A stretch of DNA of 64,000 nt from Caballeronia sp. Lep1P3 (lineage in GTDB: Bacteria > Pseudomonadota > Gammaproteobacteria > Burkholderiales > Burkholderiaceae): NCBI RefSeq assembly GCF_022879595.1, contig NZ_CP084265.1:868001-932000 (forward strand), given 5' to 3'. Position 1 is the first letter of the stretch, and each line of letters opens with the position of its first letter. The notes beneath the pieces were generated by a model that saw only the letters and a list, made by a program, of their open reading frames with translations, made no database searches and was not told where the DNA came from. This document shows, in pieces, positions 22,293 to 32,934 of the stretch. The translations under genes were made by a program, and so were the position numbers.

Positions 22293-23732
22293 TTATCCGT
22301 GTTTGATCGCGATGGTCTTGAGCGTCGTGAAGCCGTACAGCGCCTCGAAACCTTTCTCGCGCCCATGACCGGAATGCTTGACGCCGCCGAATGGCAGTTC
22401 GATGCCGCCGCCCGCGCCGTAGTTGTTGATGAACACCTGGCCCGAGCGCACGCGCCGCGCAAGGCGCATCTGGCGCGCGCCGTCGCGTGTCCATATTGCC
22501 GCGACGAGTCCGTAGTCCGTGCCGTTGGCGAGCCGCAGCCCGTCGGCTTCGTCGTCGAAAGGCATCGCGGCGAGCACCGGGCCGAAGACTTCCTCGCGCG
22601 CAAGCCGGTGCGTGGGCGGCACGTCGCGCAGAAGCGTCGGCGCCTGATAGAAGCCGGCTTGCGGCGCTTCCGCCACGACTTCGCCGTGCGCGGCCATCTC
22701 GATGCCGTCGTGCTGCGCATCGGAGAGAAAGTCCCACACGCGCTGCTGCTGCTTCGCGCTGATGAGCGGCCCGCAGTCCAGATCGAGCGCGCTCGGACCG
22801 ACCTTCAGCGCCGCGAATGCGTGCGACAGCCGTTCGACGAGCGGCTCGTAGGCCGCGCGCTCGATCAGCACGCGGCTGCCCGCCGAGCACGTCTGCCCCG
22901 CGTTTTGCACGATGGCCGCGACGAGCACGGGCAGCGCGGCGTCGAAATCGGCATCGGCGAACACGATCTGCGGCGACTTGCCGCCAAGTTCGAGCGTGAC
23001 GGGGACGTGGTTGTCGACGGCCATCTTCGTGACCGCGGCGCCCGTCGCGGGCGATCCGGTGAACGAGATATGGTCGATGCCCGGATGACGCGCGAGCGCC
23101 GCGCCCGCTTCGTGTCCGTATCCGGTGACGATATTGAGCACGCCTTCGGGCAGGCCCGCTTCGGCGGCGAGTTCGGCGACGCGCAACAGCGACAGGCACG
23201 CGTCCTCGGCCGGCTTCACGACGCACGCGTTGCCCGTTGCGAGCGCCGCGCCGACGCTGCGCCCGAAAATCTGCAGCGGATAGTTCCACGGCACGATATG
23301 GCCGGTCACGCCGTGCGGCTCGCGAAGCGTGAGCACCGTGAAGCCCGATTGATACGGCAGCGTCTCGCCGTGCAGCTTGTCGGCGGCGCCCGCATAGAAC
23401 TCGAAATAGCGTGCGATGCCGGTCGCGTCGGCGCGCGCCTGCTTGAGCGGCTTGCCGGTGTCGCGCGCTTCGATCCGCGCGATGTCCTCGTGGCATGCGG
23501 CAATCAGCATCGAAAGCCGTGCGAGGATGCGGCCGCGCTCGGCGGCGCTCGTCGCGCCCCATGCGCCATCGTAGGCGGCGCGTGCCGCGCGCACGGCCCG
23601 GTCGATGTCCGCGCCCGTGCCGCGCGCGATCTCCGCGAAGACCTGCCCGTCCGATGGATCGACCACCGGAATCGTTTCTCCGCCCGATGCCGCGACCCAT
23701 CGGTTGTCGATGAAATGCTTCGCGTCTTCCAT
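22293..23732 (-). CDS. NAD(P)-dependent aldehyde dehydrogenase
   Basis: A 479-residue aldehyde dehydrogenase superfamily enzyme. The proton-relay Asn is in PWNYPLQ, the general base Glu in [10 protein letters not shown], the catalytic Cys in [12 protein letters not shown] and the C-terminal motif in EEVFGPVL. The start at 23732 has an AAGGAGA ribosome-binding site; the frame stays open further upstream without one. It is the first gene of a two-gene operon with the SDR. The substrate cannot be assigned (betaine-aldehyde-like and gamma-aminobutyraldehyde-like enzymes look similar). Confidence 0.9.
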   Translation of the reverse strand: MEDAKHFIDNRWVAASGGETIPVVDPSDGQVFAEIARGTGADIDRAVRAARAAYDGAWGATSAAERGRILARLSMLIAACHEDIARIEARDTGKPLKQARADATGIARYFEFYAGAADKLHGETLPYQSGFTVLTLREPHGVTGHIVPWNYPLQIFGRSVGAALATGNACVVKPAEDACLSLLRVAELAAEAGLPEGVLNIVTGYGHEAGAALARHPGIDHISFTGSPATGAAVTKMAVDNHVPVTLELGGKSPQIVFADADFDAALPVLVAAIVQNAGQTCSAGSRVLIERAAYEPLVERLSHAFAALKVGPSALDLDCGPLISAKQQQRVWDFLSDAQHDGIEMAAHGEVVAEAPQAGFYQAPTLLRDVPPTHRLAREEVFGPVLAAMPFDDEADGLRLANGTDYGLVAAIWTRDGARQMRLARRVRSGQVFINNYGAGGGIELPFGGVKHSGHGREKGFEALYGFTTLKTIAIKHG

Positions 23733-23942
23733 GCGTGTCTCCTTTTTGCGGTCGTTGCGCTTCTCGATGAATGGCCGCGCTCGCCGGCTCCGGCAAGCGC
23801 GCTGGCGCACCGGGGCCGGAAGGCGCCTTTGGCTATAATGCCTGAGTGTTTCACCTCGCAGCGCCCGCGTTCATTCGTGACGCCCGCAAACGCGCCGCAT
23901 CGAATTTCCCGGTTTCCGAACTCAACTTCTCAGAGAGCGCTC

Positions 23943-24470
23943 ATGAGCTTCAATAACGTACCTCCCGGTAAGGACCTCCCGCAGGATTTCAACGTCATCA
24001 TCGAAATTCCCGCGCAGAGCGATCCGGTCAAATACGAAGCCGACAAGGACATGGGCCTGCTCGTCGTCGATCGCTTCATCGGCACCGGCATGCGCTATCC
24101 GGCCAACTACGGCTTCATTCCGCAGACGCTCTCGGGCGACGGCGACCCGGTCGACGTGCTCGTCATCACGCCGTATCCGCTGCTCGCAGGCTCGGTCGTG
24201 CGCGCGCGCGCGCTCGGCATGCTGCAGATGACGGACGAATCCGGCGTGGACGCGAAGCTGGTCGCCGTGCCGCACGACAAGGTCTGCCCGATGACGGCGA
24301 ACCTCAAGTCCGTCGACGACGTGCCCGAGTATCTGAAGGATCAGATCAAGCACTTCTTCGAGCAGTACAAGGCGCTGGAGAAGGGCAAGTGGGTGAAGGT
24401 CGAAGGCTGGGCGGGCATCGAAGCCGCGCACAAGGAAATCACCGAAGGCATCGCCAACTACAAGAAGTAA
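23943..24470 (+). CDS. ppa: Inorganic pyrophosphatase
   Basis: A 175-residue family I soluble pyrophosphatase that hydrolyses PPi and drives biosynthetic reactions. The signature DGDPVDVLV lies near residue 66, and the active-site region [24 protein letters not shown] is intact. Length equals the bacterial hexameric enzymes. It is a single-gene unit closed by a terminator. Confidence 0.97.
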   Translation: MSFNNVPPGKDLPQDFNVIIEIPAQSDPVKYEADKDMGLLVVDRFIGTGMRYPANYGFIPQTLSGDGDPVDVLVITPYPLLAGSVVRARALGMLQMTDESGVDAKLVAVPHDKVCPMTANLKSVDDVPEYLKDQIKHFFEQYKALEKGKWVKVEGWAGIEAAHKEITEGIANYKK

Positions 24471-24493
24471 GCGCGCTTTTTATCGGTGTCATG

Positions 24494-24536
24494 CGCCGCC
24501 GTCCGGTTCGCCGGGCGTGCGGCGTTTTGTTTTTTC
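24494..24536 (+). terminator. Intrinsic terminator after ppa
   Basis: A two-part GC stem (24494-24506 with 24511-24524, one mismatch) with a TTCG-type loop, followed by TTTTGTTTTTT. It lies 24 bases after the ppa stop. Confidence 0.8.
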
Positions 24537-24566
24537 GGCTACGCGAACGTGCGGTGCAAGGGCGCT

Positions 24567-24866
24567 TTACGCGTCGTCGCCGGTCTCTTCTTCGACGATC
24601 GGCAGCACGGACGCGAGCGTTCGCTCTCCCGCGATCAACGCGCGCTTTTGCTGCACGGGCAAGCGCTTCACCCAGTATTCGGCGCGCGACGCCTCTGATC
24701 TTCCCGCCAGTTCGAACGACGCCATCACGCGCAGCGGTTTCTTCGCGCGCGTGTAACGCGCGCCCTTGCCGCTCGCGTGCGCGGTGAAGCGCGCGTCGAC
24801 GTCCGTCGCGATGCCGGTGTAGAGGCTGCCGTCGGCGCATTCGATCAGATACAGGAACCAGGGCAT
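24567..24866 (-). CDS. GIY-YIG domain protein (UPF0213-like)
   Basis: A 99-residue single-domain GIY-YIG protein starting MPWFLYLIECADGSLYTGIA, with the conserved Arg/His region DARFTAHASGKGARYTRAKKP. Such small stand-alone proteins (YhbQ/UPF0213 type) are predicted structure-specific nucleases. I place the start at 24866 where the domain begins; the frame continues upstream for 19 codons. It is convergent with ppa and divergent from the FemAB-like gene. Confidence 0.85.
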   Translation of the reverse strand: MPWFLYLIECADGSLYTGIATDVDARFTAHASGKGARYTRAKKPLRVMASFELAGRSEASRAEYWVKRLPVQQKRALIAGERTLASVLPIVEEETGDDA

Positions 24867-25005
24867 CGGCGTTGAGCGAAATGTTTGCGGCGGATTATCC
24901 CCGAAAGCACCGCGCGGGTGCATCGGCGGGCTTGCGCGACTTGCGCGAGAATAGCCGCTTTCGGGCGCGCGGCGCGTCCATCGGTCAATTCAGCGAGGTA
25001 GCCTG

Positions 25006-26148
25006 TTGAATCGCGAGGTCGAAATTCATGTGGTCGATACGCTGGAAGACATTTCCGCCGACGACTGGAACCGGCTTGCCGGCGACAATCCGTTCGTGCG
25101 GCACGGCTTCCTGCAAGCGTTGCAGGACACGCAATGCGCGGTCAAGCGCACCGGCTGGCGCGCGCATCATCTGATTCTGGAACGCGGCGGCCAGTTCGCC
25201 GGGGCCATGCCGCTCTATCTCAAGTCGCATTCTCGCGGCGAATACGTGTTCGACCACGCCTGGGCCGATGCCTTCGAGCGCCACGGCCTGCGCTATTACC
25301 CGAAGGCGTTGTCGGCGGTGCCGTTCTCGCCGGTAACGGGACCGCGATTGATCGCGGCGCAGCATGAAGACCGCGTGCTGCTCGCGCGCGGCGCGATCGA
25401 GCTGACGCGCAGGCTCGACATCTCGTCGCTGCATGTGCTCTTTCCGCACGCGCAGGACGTCGACGCCCTCACCGACGCCGGCTACATGCTGCGCGAAGGC
25501 GTGCAGTTCCACTGGGAGAACCTGCCCGGCGACGGCTACGCGAGCTTCGACGCCTTCCTCGCGACCATGAGCCACGACAAGCGCAAGAAGGTGAAGCAGG
25601 ACCGCCGGCGCGTGATGGAAGCGGGCGTCGCGTATAAATGGCTGCGCGGCGAGCAGATCGACGAGCGCGCGCTCGACTTCTTCTACGACTGCTACGAGAA
25701 CACGTACCGCGAGCACTGGAACGCGCCGTATCTGTCGCGCGAATTCTTCGGCCGCATTCACGCCGATGCGCCCGAAAGCATGCTGCTCGCGATCGCCGAA
25801 GCGGATGGCGAACGGCTCGCGTGCGCGCTCAACATGATCGGCGGCGACACCATGTATGGCCGCTATTGGGGCACGCGCGAATTCGTGTCGGGGCTGCACT
25901 TCGAGACGTGCTACATGCAGGGCATCGCGTATTGCATCGAGCATCGGCTCGCGCGCTTCGAAGGCGGCGCGCAGGGCGTGCACAAGATGTCGCGCGGCAT
26001 GCTGCCGACGCCGACATGGTCCGCGCACTGGATCGCGGATCAGCGCTTTGCGCATGCGATCAGCGAGTTCCTGGACGCCGAAACGCAGGCAATGGATGAG
26101 CATATCGAAGCGCTGGAAGCGCATACGCCGTTCAGAAAGAAGGTTTAG
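25006..26148 (+). CDS. FemAB-like / GNAT-fold acyltransferase family protein
   Basis: A 380-residue protein of the peptidoglycan-biosynthesis-like (FemAB_like, PF04339) family, with a double GNAT fold. Recognisable blocks are [13 protein letters not shown] (residues about 29-41), [22 protein letters not shown] (about 65-86) and [22 protein letters not shown] (about 285-306). The TTG at 25006 has GAGG about eight bases upstream and no ATG lies at the expected point. The family's substrate is not established. It is 55 bases before nadE. Confidence 0.8.
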   Translation: MNREVEIHVVDTLEDISADDWNRLAGDNPFVRHGFLQALQDTQCAVKRTGWRAHHLILERGGQFAGAMPLYLKSHSRGEYVFDHAWADAFERHGLRYYPKALSAVPFSPVTGPRLIAAQHEDRVLLARGAIELTRRLDISSLHVLFPHAQDVDALTDAGYMLREGVQFHWENLPGDGYASFDAFLATMSHDKRKKVKQDRRRVMEAGVAYKWLRGEQIDERALDFFYDCYENTYREHWNAPYLSREFFGRIHADAPESMLLAIAEADGERLACALNMIGGDTMYGRYWGTREFVSGLHFETCYMQGIAYCIEHRLARFEGGAQGVHKMSRGMLPTPTWSAHWIADQRFAHAISEFLDAETQAMDEHIEALEAHTPFRKKV

Positions 26149-26203
26149 CGCACAATGCGATTTCGCTGCGGCTCTTCGACAACACGCGCCAACAACGACG
26201 ACC

Positions 26204-28258
26204 ATGAGCAAAAACTTCTTCAATCTCTATAGTCACGGCTTCGCGCGCGTCGCGGTCGCCATTCCGAACTGCAAAGTCGCGGACCCCTCGTTCAACGCGG
26301 CGCAAACCATCGAGTTGGCGAACGAGGCCGCGGCGCGCGGCGCGGTGCTCGTCGCGTTTCCCGAACTCGGGCTGTCCGCTTATACGTGCGACGACCTCTT
26401 TCATCAGCGCGCGCTGCTCGATGCCTGCCAGGAAGCGCTGCAAAGCATCGTCGATGCGTCGAAGCAACTCGATGTCGCGATGATCGTCGGCCTGCCGATT
26501 CATGCCGAGCACAAGCTCTTCAATTGCGCGGTCGTGGTCGCGGGCGGCGCGATTCGCGGCGTCGTGCCAAAGAGCTATCTGCCGAACTACGGCGAGTTCT
26601 ACGAGGCGCGGCAGTTCAGTCCCGCCGATGCCGCCGTCGCGCGCAGCATCACGCTGTGCGGGCAGGACGTGCCGTTCGGCGCGTCGCTGCTCTTTCAGAT
26701 CAAGAATCTTCCGCTCTTTCGCTTCCACGTCGAAATCTGCGAGGACGTGTGGGTGCCCATTCCGCCGTCGTCGTTCGCCGCGCTCGCCGGCGCGACCGTG
26801 CTCGTGAATCTGTCGGCGTCGAACATCGTCGTCGGCAAGTCGGCGTATCGGCATCAACTCGTCGGGCAGCAGTCGGCGCGCTGCATCGCCGCGTATCTGT
26901 ACACGTCCGCGGGCGAGGGCGAATCCACCACCGATCTCGCGTGGGACGGCCAGGGCCTCATCTACGAGAACGGCGAGATGCTCGCGGAATCGGAGCGCTT
27001 CTCGGGCGAGTCGCACATCATCTTCGCCGATGTCGATCTCGAGCGGCTCTCGCGCGAGCGCATGCGGCAAACCACCTTCGGACGATCGACGCAACGCCAC
27101 GCCGACGAAGTCGGCAGATTCAGCGTCGTCGAGTTCGCGCTGCCGGCGCCGGTCGACGACGCACTGCCGCTCGCGCGGCGCGTGCAGCGCTTTCCCTACG
27201 TGCCCGCCGACGCCGCGCGACGCGACGCGCGATGCAACGAGGTCTACAACATTCAGGTGCAGGCGCTGTTGCAACGGCTGCGCTCGTCGGGGATATCGAA
27301 GGTGGTCATCGGCGTCTCGGGCGGGCTCGATTCCACGCACGCGCTGCTCGTCTGCGCGAAAGCGATGGACCGTCTCGGACTGCCGCGCTCGAATATTCTC
27401 GCCTACACGATGCCCGGCTTCGCCACGAGCGAGCGCACGCTCAGGCAGGCGCGCGAGCTGATGGAAGTGATCGGCTGCACGGCCGAGGAAATCGACATCC
27501 GCGCGAGCTGCACGCAGATGCTCGCCGATATCGGGCACCCGCACAGCGCCGACAACGAGCAGTACGACATCACGTATGAGAACGTGCAGGCCGGCGAGCG
27601 CACGAGCCATCTTTTCAGGCTCGCGAACTTCCATAACGCGATCGTCATCGGCACCGGCGATCTGAGCGAACTCGCGCTCGGATGGTGCACGTATGGCGTG
27701 GGCGATCACATGTCGCACTACAACGTGAACGCAAGCGTGCCGAAGACGCTCATCACGCATCTCGTGCGCTGGGTCGCGGAGTCGGGGCAGATCGGCGACG
27801 CGGGGACGGACGTGCTCGAACACATCCTCGCCACCGACATCAGCCCGGAACTCATTCCGGCGAAGACGAGCGGGGCGCTCGAACAGAAGACCGAGAGCGT
27901 CATCGGGCCATACGAATTGCAGGACTTCAATTTGTACTACACGGTGCGCTTCGGTTTCGCGCCGACGAAAGTCGCGTTTCTCGCGCATCACGCCTGGCAT
28001 GATCGCGATGCCGGCGAGTGGCCCGAAGGTCCGGATGTCGCGCGCAATCAGTACGATCTCGCCGCGATCCGCAAGAACCTGCGCATTTTTCTCGACCGGT
28101 TCTTCCGCACGAGCCAGTTCAAGCGGTCCTGCATTCCGAATGCACCGAAAGTGGGATCGGGCGGGTCGCTCTCGCCGCGCGGCGACTGGCGCGCGCCGAG
28201 CGATTCGCAGGCAAGCGTGTGGCTCGGCGATCTGGAGCGCATTCCGCTTTCCGAATGA
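26204..28258 (+). CDS. nadE: Glutamine-dependent NAD+ synthetase
   Basis: A 684-residue two-domain enzyme that amidates nicotinic acid adenine dinucleotide to NAD+. The N-terminal nitrilase-type glutaminase domain (Glu in [12 protein letters not shown], Lys in [13 protein letters not shown], Cys in [10 protein letters not shown]) channels ammonia to the C-terminal synthetase domain (P-loop GVSGGLDST near residue 370, [16 protein letters not shown]). Length fits the long bacterial form. It is followed 116 bases later by glnB, a conserved linkage in beta-proteobacteria. Confidence 0.95.
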   Translation: MSKNFFNLYSHGFARVAVAIPNCKVADPSFNAAQTIELANEAAARGAVLVAFPELGLSAYTCDDLFHQRALLDACQEALQSIVDASKQLDVAMIVGLPIHAEHKLFNCAVVVAGGAIRGVVPKSYLPNYGEFYEARQFSPADAAVARSITLCGQDVPFGASLLFQIKNLPLFRFHVEICEDVWVPIPPSSFAALAGATVLVNLSASNIVVGKSAYRHQLVGQQSARCIAAYLYTSAGEGESTTDLAWDGQGLIYENGEMLAESERFSGESHIIFADVDLERLSRERMRQTTFGRSTQRHADEVGRFSVVEFALPAPVDDALPLARRVQRFPYVPADAARRDARCNEVYNIQVQALLQRLRSSGISKVVIGVSGGLDSTHALLVCAKAMDRLGLPRSNILAYTMPGFATSERTLRQARELMEVIGCTAEEIDIRASCTQMLADIGHPHSADNEQYDITYENVQAGERTSHLFRLANFHNAIVIGTGDLSELALGWCTYGVGDHMSHYNVNASVPKTLITHLVRWVAESGQIGDAGTDVLEHILATDISPELIPAKTSGALEQKTESVIGPYELQDFNLYYTVRFGFAPTKVAFLAHHAWHDRDAGEWPEGPDVARNQYDLAAIRKNLRIFLDRFFRTSQFKRSCIPNAPKVGSGGSLSPRGDWRAPSDSQASVWLGDLERIPLSE

Positions 28259-28287
28259 CGCGCACTCGCGGTTTCCCGAGCCGATGA

Positions 28288-28713
<426 letters not shown>

Positions 28714-28739
28714 ACGCTTGGCTTCGATCTTCGCATGGA

Positions 28740-28768
28740 GGCCCGCTCGCCCGAGCGGGCCTTTTTGT
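28740..28768 (+). terminator. Intrinsic terminator after glnB
   Basis: A perfect inverted repeat GGCCCGCTCG / CGAGCGGGCC (28740-28749, 28752-28761) followed by TTTTTGTTT. Confidence 0.9.
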
Positions 28769-28835
28769 TTCTGACGCGCGCGCACGCGCTGCGGTAACAT
28801 CGGCGGCGATAATATTCTTGTAAGGAACGTCCCCG

Positions 28836-30593
28836 ATGCACCACGCGATAGGCTTCATTCAGGATCTCGCTGTGATCATGGCCATCGCGGGCGTCGTGAC
28901 GGTGCTGTTTCATCGTCTGCGGCAGCCGGTCGTGCTCGGATACATCGTGGCGGGCGTCATCATCGGTCCGTACACGCCGCCGTTTCAGCTCATCAACGAC
29001 GAAGCCACCATCCAGACGCTCGGCGAACTGGGCGTCGTGTTCCTGATGTTTTCGCTCGGCCTCGAATTCAGCCTGCGCAAGCTCTTTCGCGTCGGCGCGA
29101 CGGCGTTCGTCGCGGCGCTCTCCGAAATCGTGCTGATGATCTGGATCGGTTACGAGATCGGCCGATGGTTCGGCTGGAACGCGATGGACTCGCTCTTTCT
29201 CGGCGCGATGCTCGCCATCTCGTCGACGACGATCATCGTGAAGGCGCTCTCCGAACTGGGCATGAAGCGCGAAGGCTTCGCGCAGCTCGTGTTCGGCATT
29301 CTGATCGTCGAGGACATTCTCGCCATTGCCATGCTCGTGCTGCTCTCCGGCATCGCGCAGACGGGCTCGGTCAGCGCGGGCGTCGCGGTCGTCACGCTCG
29401 GCAAGCTGCTGCTTTTCATGACGGTGTCGCTCGTCGTCGGCATTCTCACGGTGCCGCGCGCGCTCAATTACGTCGCGCAGTCGAAGAGCGACGAGATGCT
29501 GCTCGTCACCGTGCTCGGCTTCTGTTTCGGCTTCTGCCTGCTCGTCGTGAAGCTCGATTATTCGATCGCGCTCGGCGCGTTCCTGATCGGCGCGATCATG
29601 GCGGAATCGAAGCATCTCGCGCGCATCGAGCATCTCATCGCGCCGGTGCGCGACATGTTTTCCGCCATCTTCTTCGTGACCATCGGTTTGCTGCTGAACC
29701 CGGCCGTGCTCGTCGATTACGCGTGGCCGATCGGCGTCATCACGGTGGCGGTCGTGCTCGGCAAGATCGTGTCGTGCGGGCTCGGCAGCTTCCTCGCGGG
29801 CAAGGACGGGCGCACGGCGATGCGCGTCGGCATGAGCGTCGCGCAGATCGGCGAGTTCTCGTTCATCATCGCGTCGCTCGGGCTGTCGCTCAAGGTGACG
29901 AGCAGCTTTCTCTATCCGATCGCGGTTGCCGTGTCCGCGCTCACGACGCTGTTCACGCCGTATCTGATGCGCGCCGCCGATCCGCTCACGCTGTGCGTCG
30001 CCCGCGCGATGCCCGCGCCGCTCGCGCACACGTTCGGCCTCTATTCGCAATGGCTTGCGAGTCTCGCGCCCGCGTCCGGCGGCGCGTCGCTGTTCTCGAT
30101 GACGCGGCGCATCGTGCTGCAGATCGCCGTGAATCTCGCGCTCGTCGCGGCGATTTTTCTCGGCGCATCGTATGCGGCGCCGTTTGCGTCGAGCCATCTT
30201 TCGCGCTGGCTCGAAACCGGGAACACGCAGCGCGTCGTGCTGTGGGGCGCGGCGCTCGTCATCGCGTTGCCGTTTCTGGTCGCGGTGTATCGCAAGCTCG
30301 AATCGCTCGCGCTTCTGCTCGCGGAAGTGAGCGTGCAGCCGGCGAAGGCCGGGCGCTTCACGAGCGCGATCCGCTCGGCCATTTCCGGCCTCATTCCGAT
30401 TGTCGCGATGTTCGGCGTCTTTCTGCTCGTCGCCGCGCTTTCGGGCGGCATCCTGCCGCCGTTCGGCCTGATGGTCGGCGTGCTTTTGTGCGCGGCGCTG
30501 CTGCTGACGGTTCTTTGGCGCTGGTGCGTGAAGATCCACGCGACGATGCAGATCGCATTGCGCGAGACGCTGGAAGAGACGCGCGATCACTAG
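28836..30593 (+). CDS. CPA2-family K+/H+ (or Na+/H+) antiporter, KefB/YbaL type
   Basis: A 585-residue inner-membrane protein with about twelve helices over the first 380 residues (FHRLRQPVVLGYIVAGVIIGP, the core LGELGVVFLMFSLGLEFS and AISSTTIIVKALSE), then a further membrane region (residues about 420-570) with three or four more helices. No RCK/TrkA-N domain is present, unlike KefB and YbaL. It probably exchanges a monovalent cation for protons; the ion is not known. It is 122 bases after glnB, beyond that gene's terminator. Confidence 0.85.
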   Translation: MHHAIGFIQDLAVIMAIAGVVTVLFHRLRQPVVLGYIVAGVIIGPYTPPFQLINDEATIQTLGELGVVFLMFSLGLEFSLRKLFRVGATAFVAALSEIVLMIWIGYEIGRWFGWNAMDSLFLGAMLAISSTTIIVKALSELGMKREGFAQLVFGILIVEDILAIAMLVLLSGIAQTGSVSAGVAVVTLGKLLLFMTVSLVVGILTVPRALNYVAQSKSDEMLLVTVLGFCFGFCLLVVKLDYSIALGAFLIGAIMAESKHLARIEHLIAPVRDMFSAIFFVTIGLLLNPAVLVDYAWPIGVITVAVVLGKIVSCGLGSFLAGKDGRTAMRVGMSVAQIGEFSFIIASLGLSLKVTSSFLYPIAVAVSALTTLFTPYLMRAADPLTLCVARAMPAPLAHTFGLYSQWLASLAPASGGASLFSMTRRIVLQIAVNLALVAAIFLGASYAAPFASSHLSRWLETGNTQRVVLWGAALVIALPFLVAVYRKLESLALLLAEVSVQPAKAGRFTSAIRSAISGLIPIVAMFGVFLLVAALSGGILPPFGLMVGVLLCAALLLTVLWRWCVKIHATMQIALRETLEETRDH

Positions 30594-30710
30594 CGGCGGC
30601 GCGTCCGCGAGAATGTGAGCAAATGTGTGCTGGTTTGCGTCGCCCGGTTCGATAGGCGGATAATTGGACTCCCTCCATTCTCCTAGCGGCGCCGCGCGCC
30701 TCACATCGGG

Positions 30711-32114
30711 ATGAGCGAAAACAACACGTCGAACGCCTCAGGCACCCCCGCAAACACCCACGTAACGAGCCGCGGCGCGGATGCCACCGGCTCCGGCACG
30801 CCGACCGACCGCGTATCGACGGATTCGCCTTCGAGCGCGTCGACCGTCGAACCGGCCGATACTCGGGCGGCGCGGCGCGAAGAAGCGTTGCAGTCGGCCC
30901 GCGAAGCCCGCGCGAATGCGGCGAGCGCGACGAGCGCGCAGGAAGCCGCCGTCCGCGCGAAGCATCCGCCGCGCGCGGAACGCGTAGAGCGCGTAGAGCG
31001 CGTAGAGCGCGTAGAGCGTGCCGATGCCCGAGCGAGCCTCGCGCAGAACCTCGAAGCCGCGACCGAAGCCGAAGCTGCTTCTGAAACCCCGACCGAAGCC
31101 GATCTCGTCACCGATGCCACGCTCGCGCCGCCCGCCGTCGCGTTGCCGCCCGAGTTCACCGCCGCGCCGGATTTCGGCAAGTTGAATCCGCCTCCGGTCC
31201 CGCCGCAGGCCGCCGCCGATTCCGCCGCAGCGCAGCCCGCGTATCTCAAGTCGTCGGATTCGGCGTGGTCCGTGTTCGGGCGCATCATCGCGGCGCGCGC
31301 GCGGCAGATTTTCGACCGGGCGGGGCAGCGCATCACGCAGCGCACGCTGCGCATCGGCGTGTCGGCGCGCATCTTTCACCCGGAACCCGGCGCGAAGGGC
31401 TTGCGCGGAAAGACGCTGCAATATCTCGAGGAATCGATCGCGCACTGGGTCATGTCGCGCGACGTGCTCGTGTTCATGATTCCGACGGTCGGTCATCAGG
31501 GGATGCTGCATCCGAGCAACATCCGTCTGCGCGATTACGCGAAGCATCTCGACGGCCTCTTGCTGCAAGGCGGCGCGGATGTCTCCCCGCAGTCCTACGA
31601 GGAAGTCGCGACGCGCCCCGAATGGCCGGGCGACCGCGTGCGCGACATGTACGAACTGGAACTGCTGCACGAGTTCATCGAATCGGGCAAGCCGGTGCTG
31701 GGCGTGTGCCGCGGCTGTCAGCTCATCAACGTGGCGTTCGGCGGCACGCTTTACGGCGACATCGCCACCGACGTGCCGACCGCGGGCATCCACGTCAACG
31801 AGCATTACGACCAGCATCGCCACTCGATCCGCTTTCCGGATGGCTCGTCGCTCGTCAACATGTTTCCGCACCAGCGCGAGGCCGTCGTCAATTCGATTCA
31901 CCATCAGGCGGTGAAGACGCTCGGCCGCGACCTGAACATCGAGGCGGTGTCGTCGTCGGATGGCATCGTCGAGGCGGTGCGTTATCGCAAGGCGCCGTTC
32001 GTCGTCGGCGTGCAGTGGCATCCGGAGTTTCATCGCGCGGGCGGGGCGGAGTTGCTCGACTGCACGCCGCTGCTCGATACGTTCCTGCGCGTCGCCCGCG
32101 AGACGCGGTTCTAG
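30711..32114 (+). CDS. Gamma-glutamyl-GABA hydrolase-like C26 peptidase with long N-terminal extension
   Basis: A 467-residue protein. From residue 212 (LRIGVSARIFHPEP) it is a class I glutamine amidotransferase-like peptidase C26, like PuuD: nucleophile Cys333 in GVCRGCQLINVAFGGT and the His/Glu pair in GVQWHPEFH near residue 437. The first 200 residues are Ala/Glu/Pro-rich, without a signal peptide, and include four RVE repeats from a 9-bp tandem repeat. Such an extension is not normal for PuuD. No clear ribosome-binding site precedes the ATG at 30711, so translation could start later. The likely reaction is hydrolysis of a gamma-glutamyl amide. Confidence 0.82.
   Translation: MSENNTSNASGTPANTHVTSRGADATGSGTPTDRVSTDSPSSASTVEPADTRAARREEALQSAREARANAASATSAQEAAVRAKHPPRAERVERVERVERVERADARASLAQNLEAATEAEAASETPTEADLVTDATLAPPAVALPPEFTAAPDFGKLNPPPVPPQAAADSAAAQPAYLKSSDSAWSVFGRIIAARARQIFDRAGQRITQRTLRIGVSARIFHPEPGAKGLRGKTLQYLEESIAHWVMSRDVLVFMIPTVGHQGMLHPSNIRLRDYAKHLDGLLLQGGADVSPQSYEEVATRPEWPGDRVRDMYELELLHEFIESGKPVLGVCRGCQLINVAFGGTLYGDIATDVPTAGIHVNEHYDQHRHSIRFPDGSSLVNMFPHQREAVVNSIHHQAVKTLGRDLNIEAVSSSDGIVEAVRYRKAPFVVGVQWHPEFHRAGGAELLDCTPLLDTFLRVARETRF
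30981..31016 (+). repeat. Four perfect 9-bp tandem repeats in the C26 peptidase gene
   Basis: CGCGTAGAG is repeated four times without change, encoding Arg-Val-Glu four times. The unit is a multiple of three, so slippage would lengthen or shorten the linker but keep the frame. Confidence 0.95.
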
Positions 32115-32146
32115 GCGCGCGTTTCGATTCTTTCCCCAAAAAACAT

Positions 32147-32180
32147 AAGGCCCGCTTTTATCGAGCGGGCCTTGTGTTTT
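32147..32180. terminator. Bidirectional terminator between convergent genes
   Basis: Stem AAGGCCCGCT / AGCGGGCCTT (32147-32156, 32164-32173) with GTGTTTTT on the right and an A-run on the left. It serves the C26 peptidase gene and the convergent DUF2968 gene. Confidence 0.85.
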
Positions 32181-32198
32181 TGCTGCGCGCTGCGTTGT

Positions 32199-32891
32199 TC
32201 AGCGCGATGGCGTGGCCGTGGCCGGCGCAAGCCCGGCTTCGGTTGCGCGCTGAAGCTGATCCACCTGCTGTTGCAGCGCGCGCAGCTTGCGTTCGGCTTC
32301 GAGCTTGTCGCCTTGCAACGCCGCCGATTCGACCTGCAGCTTCTGCTGACGTTCCGACACTTGCGAGTCCTGCTGCTGCGCGAGCGCGAGGTCCGCGGTG
32401 AGGCGGCTCGCCCGGTCCGACGATACCGCGATCACGCGTTCGAGCAACGCGGTTTGCGCCTGCAATTGCGTGCGGCGAATCTCGCCGTCCGCAAGTTCAT
32501 AGCTCTTGCGCGCGAATTGCGCGTACACGGATTCGGCGCGCGCTTCGTCCTGGGTTTTCACGACGCGCCACAAGCGCGTGTCCTGCTGAAGCGCGACGTA
32601 GTACAGCATGTCCTGCGGCAGGAAATAGAGCTTCGCGCCGTAGCTCGCGTTGCGCGTCGCGCGCAATTCGGTGACGCGGCCCGCCTGAACGAGATCCTGC
32701 AACTCGGCGAGATTGCCCGCGCCCGACGCGGAGCCGTCGGGCTGGACGCTGGACACGTCCACCGCCGATGCCGCTTGCGCGTCCTTGGCGGCGGGCGCGG
32801 CGCAGGCGCTGGTGATGGCGTTGGTCAATGCTCCGCAGAGCGACATGGCGACGGCTAGCGTCGCGAAACGGATAAGGCGTGAGTGCTTCAT
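32199..32891 (-). CDS. DUF2968 family exported coiled-coil protein
   Basis: A 230-residue protein with a signal peptide (residues 1-31, ending near TSACAA). The middle, NLAELQDLVQAGRVTELRATRNASYGAKLYFLP, and DQDEARAE-type sequence match DUF2968, a family of Burkholderiaceae with no known role. Residues about 135-220 form a long Gln/Glu/Arg-rich coiled coil. It is likely periplasmic or envelope-associated. The ATG at 32891 is chosen because it begins the signal peptide; no strong ribosome-binding site is seen. The next gene on the same strand ends 43 bases upstream. Confidence 0.75.
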   Translation of the reverse strand: MKHSRLIRFATLAVAMSLCGALTNAITSACAAPAAKDAQAASAVDVSSVQPDGSASGAGNLAELQDLVQAGRVTELRATRNASYGAKLYFLPQDMLYYVALQQDTRLWRVVKTQDEARAESVYAQFARKSYELADGEIRRTQLQAQTALLERVIAVSSDRASRLTADLALAQQQDSQVSERQQKLQVESAALQGDKLEAERKLRALQQQVDQLQRATEAGLAPATATPSR

Positions 32892-32934
32892 GTTGGCGTC
32901 ATTGCCGATAAGGTTGAACGGTGGTGGCGCGAGT

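Noticed and set aside
22272..23942. An N-terminal extension of ppa running through the aldehyde dehydrogenase region.
   Set aside because: Pyrophosphatase starts at 23943 with canonical length; the extension is the shadow of the minus-strand gene.
30981..31016. Phase variation by the 9-bp repeats in the C26 peptidase gene.
   Set aside because: The unit is a multiple of three, so copy-number change cannot switch the gene off.
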